Below are positions 6,903 through 12,368 of a stretch of DNA of 12,368 bases, piece after piece. The position numbers and the translations under genes were made by a program. The notes under the pieces are model-generated. The model saw nothing but the letters and a program-made list of their open reading frames with translations, was not told the DNA's origin and ran no database searches. Where the stretch lies: the NCBI GenBank assembly GCA_022566435.1, contig JADFIX010000029.1:1-12368 (forward strand). Direction: 5' to 3'. The DNA comes from Planctomycetota bacterium (GTDB lineage: Bacteria > Planctomycetota > Phycisphaerae > UBA1845). How positions within the stretch are numbered: the stretch's first letter is position 1; each line of letters starts with the position of its first letter.

Positions 6903-7765
6903 ACGATATCGTCTGGCACAACGGCGAGTTCTTGGCCCGAAACGAGGCCGCGATCGCTATCGACGACGGCGGCTGGCTGCATGGCGCCGGTCTTTTCGAA
7001 ACGATGCGGGCGGAGAACGGCCGAATTTTTCGACTCCATTCGCACCTCGAGAGACTGTGCCGGTCGGCGCAAGTCTTGCTAAGGCCGATCCCGCATGACG
7101 AGTTACCGACGCGCGAGATCTTCGAAGAGTTGCTTGCAAGAAACGAACTCAAAGCGGCGCGCATACGGCTGACCGTGTCCGCCGGGTCCATGATCGGCGA
7201 TTCCGAGAAAGATGAGCAGCCGATCACGGTTTATATCACAGCATCCCCCATGGCATCCCATGCCGCCCACACACACGAGAACGGCGTTCCCGTGGTCATC
7301 ACCCAGCACCGGGTATCCCCGACCGATCCAATCGCACCCCACAAGACGATCGCTTATCTTCCGCGGCTGATCGGTTTGCGCGAGGCGCACCGCGCCCAGT
7401 GCGTGGAAGCCCTTTGGTTCACCACCGGCAGCCATCTCGCGGAAGGGTCGATCAGCAATGTATTCATCGTCAAGGGCGGCATTCTGAAGACACCGCCACT
7501 CGCCACGCCGGTACTGCCGGGCGTGACCCGGGCGACCGTACTCGAATTAGCCCGCCAACTCGAAATCGACACACAGGAATTCCCCCTTTCCATCGACGAT
7601 CTGCTGGACGCCGACGAAGTATTCCTGACCAACATCATCATGCAGATCGTCCCGGTTATTCGCGTCGAAAAACATGACATCGCCGACGGCCGCGTAGGCG
7701 TCCTCACCACCAAGCTCAGGGAGGCGTTTCGCGAATTGGTTCGCAAGGAGTGCGGCAACGAATGA
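6896..7765 (+). CDS. pabC: Aminodeoxychorismate lyase (PLP fold-type IV)
   Basis: 289 residues. It removes pyruvate from aminodeoxychorismate to give p-aminobenzoate. The protein is a PLP-dependent fold-type IV enzyme: GGWLHGAGLFETMRAENG (25-42) with the usual HLERL (50-54), the PLP-binding lysine K150 in HKTIAYLPRL, and cofactor-phosphate contacts EGSISNVF (183-190) and LPGVTR (207-212). Branched-chain and D-amino-acid aminotransferases share this fold, so sequence alone is not decisive; the overlap with pabB makes the lyase the best call. ATG 6896 lies within the last codons of pabB (7-base overlap), implying coupled translation, with only GGGCGG-like purines upstream. The stop overlaps the next gene's ATG. 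Confidence 0.88.
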   Translation: MLNDIVWHNGEFLARNEAAIAIDDGGWLHGAGLFETMRAENGRIFRLHSHLERLCRSAQVLLRPIPHDELPTREIFEELLARNELKAARIRLTVSAGSMIGDSEKDEQPITVYITASPMASHAAHTHENGVPVVITQHRVSPTDPIAPHKTIAYLPRLIGLREAHRAQCVEALWFTTGSHLAEGSISNVFIVKGGILKTPPLATPVLPGVTRATVLELARQLEIDTQEFPLSIDDLLDADEVFLTNIIMQIVPVIRVEKHDIADGRVGVLTTKLREAFRELVRKECGNE

Positions 7766-8892
7766 GCAAGAAACAGCCGGACCGTCATACCGTCAGCGAC
7801 ATCTGCTCGGTCATGGAATCGATCGCGCCTCCTGCGCTCGCACAGGATTGGGACAACGTGGGCCTGTTGGCCGGCGATCCGGCGGCGGGTGTACGGCGGG
7901 TTCTGCTATGCATCGATCTCACGCCGCCCGTCGTCGAGGAGGCGATCGCGGAAAAGGTGCAGTTCGTCATGGCCTACCATCCGCCGATCTTCAAACCCGT
8001 CGCTTCACTTCGCGCCGACAGCACGGGCACCGATGCCGCGGTGTTTCGCTGTATCGAGCGCGGGATCGCACTCTATTCGACGCACACGGCGCTCGATGCC
8101 GCGGACGGAGGAACGAACGACGTCATCGCGGAAATATGTGGGATCAAGCAAACCGAACCGCTGGAATACGTCGACCAACCCGGACCAATGAAATACAAGC
8201 TGGTCGTATTCGTTCCCTCCAAGGAGGTCGAGCACGTTGCCAACGCCATGTTCGCGGCCGGCGCCGGGCACATCGGCGACTATGCCCACTGTAGCTACCG
8301 CTCGAGCGGTCACGGAACCTTTCTCGGCGGCGACTCGACGAACCCGACCGCCGGCGAACGAGGCCGTTTCGAACAGGTCGAAGAAATCCGGTTGGAAACG
8401 GTGGTCCCCGGCACCGCCCTCTCTAAGGTCGTCACTTCTCTGATCGCAGCCCATTCGTACGACGAGCCGGCCTACGACATTTATCCGATTCAGCCGACGC
8501 CCGTACGCGGTATCGGACGGCACGGGCAACTGCCGGAGGGAAGCACGCTCGGCGAGCTCGCCCGAAAGCTCAAGCGGGCCACAAGCGCATCCACTGCCCA
8601 AATCGTCGGACCGGCGGATCGGAAGATTGAACGGGCGGTCATCGTCGTCGGTGCCGCGGGCTCTTTGCCGTTTCGTATGAAACTATCCGCCTCGGATGTG
8701 ATTATCACCGGGGAAATCCGCCACCACGAGGCCCTGACGATTCAGCGCCTTGGCTGCACCGCCATTGCCTTGAATCACTGGACCAGCGAGCGACCGGTGC
8801 TACCGACCCTGGGCAATCGCATGGAAGAATTGCTGCCAGGTGTGACGGCACTTGTGAGCAAGTCGGATCGCGAGCCGTTTCAACCGGTGTAA
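7762..8892 (+). CDS. Nif3-like dinuclear metal centre protein (DUF34 / YbgI-NIF3 family), long form
   Basis: 376 residues, the long form that carries a PII-like insert between two conserved halves. N-terminal half: QDWDNVGLLAGD (28-39), YHPPIF with H73, STHTALDAADGGTND with H108 and D112. The insert is about 142-248. C-terminal half: DVIITGEIRHHEALT with H321/H322, and NHWTSE with H339 and E343. These His, Asp and Glu residues match the ligands of the two-metal site. The first His of the classic HHP is Tyr here, as in eukaryotic NIF3L1-type members. Function in the family is unsettled; databases often call it GTP cyclohydrolase I type 2, which would fit a folate operon, but other work points to metal-handling or other roles. 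The ATG overlaps the pabC stop as ATGA, with AAGGAG (7745-7750) 11 bases upstream. It is third and last in the operon; a palindromic repeat starts 16 bases after its stop. Confidence 0.92.
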   Translation: MSKKQPDRHTVSDICSVMESIAPPALAQDWDNVGLLAGDPAAGVRRVLLCIDLTPPVVEEAIAEKVQFVMAYHPPIFKPVASLRADSTGTDAAVFRCIERGIALYSTHTALDAADGGTNDVIAEICGIKQTEPLEYVDQPGPMKYKLVVFVPSKEVEHVANAMFAAGAGHIGDYAHCSYRSSGHGTFLGGDSTNPTAGERGRFEQVEEIRLETVVPGTALSKVVTSLIAAHSYDEPAYDIYPIQPTPVRGIGRHGQLPEGSTLGELARKLKRATSASTAQIVGPADRKIERAVIVVGAAGSLPFRMKLSASDVIITGEIRHHEALTIQRLGCTAIALNHWTSERPVLPTLGNRMEELLPGVTALVSKSDREPFQPV

Positions 8893-8908
8893 CGGACGCA
8901 CTTGCCAT

Positions 8909-8995
8909 GGGTGCCATGGCCAAGCCCGGTATTCCCGGGCGCCGCCATGCTGACGCCGCGAAGACATGGCGGCGCTGCGCTTGGCCATGACACCC
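8909..8995. repeat. Nested palindromic repeat after the nif3-like gene
   Basis: Outer arms GGGTGCCATGGCCAAGC (8909-8925) and GCTTGGCCATGACACCC (8979-8995) pair at 16 of 17 positions. Inner arms GCGCCGCCATG (8939-8949) and CATGGCGGCGC (8965-8975) pair at all 11. A small hairpin CCCGG-TATT-CCGGG-type stem lies between the left arms. The CATGG/CCATG words recur beyond it, including TGGCA-CCACA-TGCCA at 9015-9029 and CCATGG near 9056, suggesting degraded neighbouring copies. It starts 16 bases after the nif3-like stop and could end or stabilise that transcript. I recall similar CCATGGC-rich palindromes from planctomycete genomes, from memory only. Confidence 0.75.
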
Positions 8996-9088
8996 AGCAC
9001 CAGGCGATTGGCGATGGCACCACATGCCACCGCACCGCCGGCCACCCAGCGCAAGCCATGGTTTGAGCAGCTTCGGAGCTTTCCTATG

Positions 9089-9244
9089 ACTAGTGCCGTT
9101 TCCGGAAAGGTTCTGTCAGAATTGGCTCCCCTCCTTGCGAAGGAGGGGTTGGGGGAGGTCCCGGATTCGTCATGCAACCCCCCTGAATCCCCCCTCGGAA
9201 AGGGGGGAAGAAAACGATGCAACCTTTCTGGAAATGGCACTAGT
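9089..9244. mobile_element. MITE-like palindromic element with 24-bp terminal inverted repeats
   Basis: The ends 9089-9112 and 9221-9244 are inverted repeats matching at 22 of 24 positions, both starting with ACTAGT when read inward. The 156-bp unit has no plausible gene. Inside are two further hairpins: CCCCTCCTT-GCG-AAGGAGGGG (9128-9148, 9-bp stem) and CCCCCC-TCGGAAA-GGGGGG (9189-9207, 6-bp stem). The left end also holds the perfect palindrome TTTCCGGAAA. Both end mismatches are G opposite T, so an RNA copied as the plus strand would pair along all 24 positions with two G-U wobbles. Because ACTAGT is itself palindromic, the target duplication could be CTAG, TA or ACTAGT, and the exact ends are uncertain. 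Small, internally palindromic, coding-free and TIR-bounded fits a non-autonomous element; the source transposase is not in the window. Confidence 0.7.
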
Positions 9245-9499
9245 TCCGCCGCGCCGACATCCAAACCCCGACTGCCTTCATTCAACTTCGGCCCTCCGAC
9301 ATGTTATCGGTCAATACGACCGGGCGGCGAATCATCGTGGAACGGGCCCGCCTAAAGGCGTGAATCCCCATCTCGATCCGCTGATGGCGATATTATAGGA
9401 ATCCTCGTCGCCCCGTCTCTTCGTTGCGGACGGTGCCAATAATATGGCAGAAAATCCTTTACGCCAAGCACTCAAATCGGGTAGACTATCGGCTGGGCA

Positions 9500-9886
9500 G
9501 TGCCCTCTGCCCTAGACCCGCAAAGAGGATGGGAGTACGGGGTGCGTGCGACGCCGCACGCGCCCCACCTTCTGATCCCCGCGGACGGACGAAGGAACAT
9601 CATGCAGCCGCATGGGGAAAGCTGGACCAAGAAACTCACGCTCATCGCCGTCGCAAACGTTATCGACCCGGGCACTTTCGCTTCCACCGTGGTCCCGATG
9701 ATTCGTCGTGAAAACTTGGCCCAATAGGTTCGCACGGCGGACGGCGGGAATTGGTTCGATATGGACGTACTCTTCAGCAATAATCCGGTCGGCGCCGGTG
9801 ACACATTGGACCCGGCCCCCGGGTGCGATGTGATCGCAGAGCCGGCGCCGGCCTACGGATATTCCTTCTTCCTCGTCGCGAACTGA
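9500..9886 (+). pseudogene. Unrecognised reading frame interrupted by one in-frame TAG
   Basis: From GTG 9500 (or ATG 9602) the frame reads through DPGTFASTVVPMIRRENLAQ to a TAG at 9725-9727, then continues in the same frame as GGNWFDMDVLFSNNPVGAGD and on to AYGYSFFLVAN and TGA (9884-9886). Together that is 128 codons with a single internal stop. The composition after the TAG looks protein-like (WFDMDVLF, aromatic-rich end), which suggests a decayed or amber-interrupted gene rather than chance. The frame is closed upstream by a TAG at 9482-9484. A weak promoter-like pair, TTTACG (9458-9463) and TAGACT (9482-9487), lies before it. I do not recognise the family. It could also be non-coding; there are overlapping frames on both strands here. 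Confidence 0.35.
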
Positions 9887-10075
9887 GCCTCTTTGTATGC
9901 GATTGCACAAGTTATGGGCGTTGACGTACGCTACCGAGTGAAGGGTCCGAAGCCTCTGGCGTCACCTCCACGTTGTTTAACACAAGTCGCTTGTGATCGA
10001 TCTTCGCCGCGCGTACGATCTACGCCTCGTGTGATTTCGCAGTTCGCCGCTGTTGTTCGCGTGCGATTGTTGTTC

Positions 10076-10156
10076 GCCCCAAAGGGGCCGCAAGATGGCA
10101 GCCCAGGGCATCGCCCTGGGTACCGGAATACAGTAACGTAGGAGCCCTGAAAGGGC
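10076..10156 (+). repeat. Left REP block, three hairpins
   Basis: Hairpin 1 is GCCCC-AAA-GGGGC (10076-10088). Hairpin 2 is CCCAGGGC-ATC-GCCCTGGG (10102-10120, 8-bp perfect stem). Hairpin 3 is GCCCT-GAA-AGGGC (10144-10156). The transposase start follows 20 bases after hairpin 3. The linker between hairpins 2 and 3 (10121-10143) is unlike the one in the right block, whereas the hairpins are conserved. Confidence 0.85.
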
Positions 10157-10176
10157 GCAACAGCCAAGGACCCGAC

Positions 10177-10625
10177 ATGCCACAGTCACTGTCAATGAAT
10201 CTCGTTCACCTCATTTTCAGCACGAAAAGCAGAGATGCCAGTCTTACTCCAGCGATTCGTTCTAAGCTCTATGCATATCAGGCCGGCATTTTGAATGGAA
10301 CAGCCCGGCGATCGTAATCGGCGGTACGGCGGATCATGTCCACGCGTTGTTTGTGTTGTCCAAGAATATAGCGCTGTGCAAGGTCGTGGAAGAGGTGAAG
10401 AAAGGGTCGTCGAAATGGATCAAGACCCAAGGTGAGGCGTTTGCGGCGTTCTGTTGGCAAAACGGATACGGGGCGTTTTCCGTGAGCGAGTCACAGGTAA
10501 AAAATGTGCGGCGGTACATCGAGCACCAGGAAGAGCACCATCGGACGATGACGTTCCAGGAAGAGTTTCGGTTGTTGTTGAGTCGCCATCGTCTTGAGTT
10601 CGATGAACGGTATGTTTGGGATTGA
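10177..10625 (+). pseudogene. REP-associated tyrosine transposase (RAYT, IS200/IS605-like Y1 family), frameshifted
   Basis: Restoring one base near 10294-10296 gives a 149-residue protein, the normal size for this family. As it stands, the first frame (MPQSLSMNLVHLIFSTKSRD to GILN) ends at TAA 10315-10317, and the rest continues one frame over from TGG 10296 (WNSPAIVIGGTADHVHALF) to TGA 10623-10625. Counted on the repaired protein, the HUH metal site is HVH (54-56) and the catalytic tyrosine is Y114 in VRRYIEHQEEHH, with Q118 completing the motif; the end is RLEFDERYVWD. These enzymes cut and join single-stranded DNA at REP hairpins. AAGGA lies 6 bases before the ATG, so the start is intact. 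No slippery heptamer is seen at the shift, so decay, or a sequencing error, is likelier than programmed frameshifting. Confidence 0.88.
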
Positions 10626-10636
10626 CTGTCTGTTGC

Positions 10637-10717
10637 GCCCCTTCAGGGCTCTTGGGAATTGTGCGTCGCAGACCCAGGGCGATGCCCTGGGCTGACATGT
10701 TGCTGCCCCTTTGGGGC
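10637..10717 (-). repeat. Right REP block, inverted copy of the left one
   Basis: Mirror order of the left block: GCCCC-TTC-AGGGC (10637-10649, one C-A mismatch), CCCAGGGC-GAT-GCCCTGGG (10673-10691, perfect 8-bp stem), GCCCC-TTT-GGGGC (10705-10717). Read on the minus strand, GAGCCCTGAAGGGGCGCAAC matches the left block at 19 of 20 bases. The last hairpin lies 19 bases beyond the stop of the nuclease gene on the opposite strand, so it sits between two convergent genes and could serve as a transcript end for both. Confidence 0.85.
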
Positions 10718-10736
10718 GAAGCGTGACGAACCGACG

Positions 10737-11522
10737 CTAACCAACACCAGGGACATCACGCAACTTGAGGCTAATCTCGTACTCCTTGGCCGATATGCTC
10801 GGGTTTTGAGCGATTGCATATCGAATCTTGTCGGAGATGCGCTGTGCGATAATGATACCACGAACGGATCGATCGCCGGCTAAGTGCATCTTGATCCAGT
10901 TCGTATACCGCAGCACTTGGCTGGCTACCGAGTCAGGGCCCTTCGACACCTTCAACTCGATCACGACTAAGTCTTCGTTGCCGTCGACGGCGAGAATGTC
11001 AACGAATCCGACCTTCGTCGAAAACTCCACGCCCGTGTTGCCATCATCGTCGGCATAGAGTTGAAGACCGGGTTCCACGTCGTCGAGATGTTTCGCGAGA
11101 TAGTCTCGGAGGTGAAATTCCGCGGCGAACGAATGCCCCTCGGGCTCACTCGGAGAGGTTGAAACCACGTCCATCTCGTCCACACACCGCACGGAAAGCC
11201 CGCCGCTATCTTGCTCATAGATTTCCCACTGACCATGGCGTTCAGGGTCGTATTGCTCGATTTTGCCTTTCTGAGGTTGAAACAAGTAATCGTGCTCGGG
11301 ATTGTCTGCGATACGTGGTGAGCCGTTGTCGTTAGCGTGGTAATGTACGCGCGTATGATGATTCACCGTTACAGCGACAATTTCACAGTAGATCGAATTG
11401 GGATTTGTTCCAGGATAGTTTTTTTGAACCCAGCGGATAACCGCGGCATAAGTCGTCGAATCATCCAATGCATCGGTCGCCTCTTTCACCATCTGCCGAA
11501 CGGTTGTCTTGCCATCATTCAT
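10737..11522 (-). CDS. NucS/DUF91-like PD-(D/E)XK nuclease with winged-helix-like N-terminus
   Basis: 261 residues. The C-terminal part (about 132-255) has the layout of the NucS/RecB-type nuclease fold: FHLRDYLAKHLDDVEPGLQL, then VGFVDILAVD with D175, VVIELK with E189 and K191, and SQVLRYTNWI with Q202. These give the D...ExK...Q active-site pattern, so metal-dependent DNA cleavage is expected. The N-terminal part (about 1-105: TTYAAVIRWVQKNYPGTN, CEIVAVTVNHHTRVH, YLFQPQKGKIEQYD, HGQWEIYEQD) resembles the winged-helix modules found in restriction-type and other DNA-acting proteins; I infer that from pattern memory. ATG 11522 is chosen since the open frame further upstream runs antisense through thiL; a GTG one codon earlier is an alternative. 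In four lines I counted (11221-11460) GC is about 48%, against about 62% in a nif3 line (8041-8100), which hints at transfer. Role unknown: repair, restriction or phage defence are all possible. Confidence 0.75.
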   Translation of the reverse strand: MNDGKTTVRQMVKEATDALDDSTTYAAVIRWVQKNYPGTNPNSIYCEIVAVTVNHHTRVHYHANDNGSPRIADNPEHDYLFQPQKGKIEQYDPERHGQWEIYEQDSGGLSVRCVDEMDVVSTSPSEPEGHSFAAEFHLRDYLAKHLDDVEPGLQLYADDDGNTGVEFSTKVGFVDILAVDGNEDLVVIELKVSKGPDSVASQVLRYTNWIKMHLAGDRSVRGIIIAQRISDKIRYAIAQNPSISAKEYEISLKLRDVPGVG

Positions 11523-11755
11523 CACTACGTCATTCCGACCTGTGGTAGCGCTCGCAAGTCCTCGTTCATGACCGGGCCGATGGGCGCCCGCGTCGTTGCA
11601 CGGCAGGATTCGTGCATTGGTCGCGTCTTGTGCAACCGGGTCAGTGTAGTCTGGGCGATGCCGCTCGGTCAGGCGCATTTGCGGCGCGCTTGACGCCCGG
11701 CACCGTGTCGGACTAACACGCGACCCGATCGCTACCCCTTCCTCACAGCCCGGCA

Positions 11756-11761
11756 TAGAAT
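11756..11761 (+). promoter_or_regulatory. Possible -10 box placing the thiL transcript start on its ATG
   Basis: TAGAAT (5 of 6) ends 7 bases before the thiL ATG, so a start point at the usual distance falls on or next to the start codon. I see no good -35 at 16-18 bases upstream, and no Shine-Dalgarno in the 7-base gap. This makes a leaderless transcript possible but not proven. Confidence 0.35.
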
Positions 11762-11768
11762 CCCCATC

Positions 11769-12368
11769 ATGGATGAACTCCAATTGGTATCGTGGTTGCG
11801 GCAACGGGCGGCAAAATCCGACGCCCGGCCGTCGGTCGCTCTCGGCATCGGTGACGACATGGCCGCGATCGCCGCACGCGCGGAGCTTATCCTCGTGTCC
11901 TCCGACATGCTGCTGGGCGGCGTCCACTTCGATCTGGCGCGCCACGATCCGTCGCTCATCGGAAGAAAAGCCATCGCGTGTAGCCTGAGCGATTGTGCCG
12001 CCATGGCCGTACGCCCGATCGCACTCACGGTTTCCGTCGCCCTGCCGAAATCGCTCGAAAGCAAAACGGTCGAACAGATCTTTGAGGGGATGTTCACGCT
12101 CGCGGACGAATTCGACGTGCCCCTGGCGGGCGGTGATACGACTCGTTGGGACCACCCGCTCGCATTGGACGTGGCCATTACGGCGGTTCCCCATGACGGC
12201 ATCGACCCCGTCACGCGAAGCGGTGCCAAACCCGGCGACACCCTCTTTGTCACCGGAAAACTCGGCGGGAGCTTGGCCAGGCGACACCTGACGTTCACCC
12301 CGCGCGTCAAAGAAGCGGAAGCCCTCGCGCGGTACCTTGGTGGGCGACTGCACGCCATAATCGACATC
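11769..12368 (+). CDS. thiL: Thiamine-monophosphate kinase, N-terminal part (runs off the right edge)
   Basis: The first 200 codons are present out of an expected 310-340. The enzyme phosphorylates thiamine monophosphate to thiamine diphosphate, the active vitamin B1 cofactor. It belongs to the PurM/AIR-synthase-like superfamily, and its N-terminal marks are clear: GIGDDMA (26-32), SSDMLLGGVHF (44-54), IGRKAIACSLSDCAAM (64-79), FDVPLAGGDTTR (115-126) and FVTGKLGGS (160-168), followed by FTPRVKEA (176-183). The GGDT and GDD aspartates are the Mg-ATP ligands of the family. The ATG at 11769 is the natural family start. The frame is open to the last base. It is divergent from the nuclease gene, with 246 bases between the two start codons in which I find no clear promoter besides the TAGAAT box. 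Confidence 0.93.
   Translation, partial: MDELQLVSWLRQRAAKSDARPSVALGIGDDMAAIAARAELILVSSDMLLGGVHFDLARHDPSLIGRKAIACSLSDCAAMAVRPIALTVSVALPKSLESKTVEQIFEGMFTLADEFDVPLAGGDTTRWDHPLALDVAITAVPHDGIDPVTRSGAKPGDTLFVTGKLGGSLARRHLTFTPRVKEAEALARYLGGRLHAIIDI

Larger units (their letters stand above)
8893..10073. other. Intergenic stretch of about 1.2 kb, repeat-rich, without an intact gene
   Basis: Between the nif3-like gene and the REP/transposase unit I find no convincing intact gene. It holds the nested palindrome (8909-8995), the MITE-like element (9089-9244) and the interrupted frame (9500-9886). Parts left over: 9245-9499 has a small palindrome CGCCTAAAGGCG-like (around 9349-9361) and nothing else I can name; 9887-10073 has a 6-bp hairpin CACAAG-TCG-CTTGTG (9981-9995) and no gene. 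Open frames here on both strands have repeat-derived peptides such as the SLRRRGWGR type and were not called. Confidence 0.6.
10076..10717. mobile_element. REP-transposase unit: broken RAYT gene bracketed by inverted REP triplets
   Basis: A Y1 transposase gene of the REP-associated type lies between two multi-hairpin REP blocks arranged head to head. The left block (10076-10156) and the reverse complement of the right block (10637-10717) share the same three hairpins in mirror order. Around the GC-rich hairpins the two copies agree at about 46 of 49 aligned positions. This layout is the one known for RAYT/REP pairs, where the transposase recognises the REP hairpins. The gene is frameshifted, so the unit is probably inactive on its own. 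Confidence 0.8.

Noticed and set aside
9093..9398. 101-codon plus-strand frame starting in the MITE-like element
   Set aside because: Its peptide (SLRRRGWGR, NPPSERGEE) is the translation of palindromic repeat DNA seen in many genomes, not a gene product.
9725..9727. TAG read as pyrrolysine or another recoded residue
   Set aside because: Nothing in the window supports recoding, and the locus is full of decayed mobile DNA; a nonsense mutation is simpler.
10285..10320. Programmed frameshifting in the transposase
   Set aside because: No slippery heptamer or downstream stem is visible at the join (TTTTGAATGG).
8909..10717. CRISPR array
   Set aside because: The repeats are of different families, are inverted rather than direct, and have no regular spacing or spacers.
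10737..12353. 538-codon minus-strand open frame covering the nuclease and all of the thiL fragment
   Set aside because: Only the 261 codons from ATG 11522 look like protein; the first 277 codons are antisense to thiL and have the composition of a shadow frame.

Overview
The window looks like a piece of a bacterial chromosome, most likely from a planctomycete. That is an inference from several hints: a tiny secreted protein with a Gly-Gly-Cys signal-peptide end, a secreted SH3-repeat protein with an uncharacterised C-terminal region, and dense palindromic repeats including REP units around a REP-associated transposase. No rRNA, tRNA or CRISPR array is visible, so the taxonomy rests on gene style alone.

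Left part (1-5295, all on the minus strand). Reading in the direction of transcription: a secreted two-SH3-domain protein driven by a near-consensus sigma-70 promoter, a 56-residue lipoprotein-like peptide, gpsA (glycerol-3-phosphate dehydrogenase) ending in a terminator that overlaps its stop codon, then a tightly coupled export cluster: wzm (ABC-2 permease), wzt (ATPase with a C-terminal carbohydrate-recognition-like domain) and the N-terminal part of a GT4-type glycosyltransferase that runs off the left edge. wzm/wzt overlap by one base and wzt/glycosyltransferase by 23 bases, so this is a polysaccharide synthesis and export operon.

Middle part (5401-8892, plus strand). A divergent promoter region separates the SH3 gene from pabB-pabC-nif3-like. 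pabB carries the lysine (PIKGT) that marks aminodeoxychorismate synthase rather than anthranilate synthase. pabC overlaps it by 7 bases, and the Nif3/DUF34 gene overlaps pabC by 4. This is a p-aminobenzoate (folate precursor) operon with a metal-binding protein of debated function at its end. The glutaminase subunit PabA is not in the window.

Right part (8893-12368). A stretch of about 1.8 kb with little intact coding holds three unrelated repeat types: a nested palindrome, a MITE-like element with 24-bp terminal inverted repeats, and a REP-associated tyrosine transposase bracketed by inverted copies of a three-hairpin REP unit. The transposase frame is broken by a one-base shift. Between them lies an unrecognised reading frame interrupted by an in-frame TAG. 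Beyond the REP unit, on the minus strand, is a lower-GC gene joining a winged-helix-like N-terminus to a NucS-type PD-(D/E)XK nuclease domain, and divergent from it the 5' part of thiL (thiamine-monophosphate kinase), cut by the right edge.

I do not see a clearly new multi-gene system. The best leads are the nuclease beside the transposase/REP unit, the MITE-like element, and the very short or absent 5' leaders predicted for pabB and thiL.
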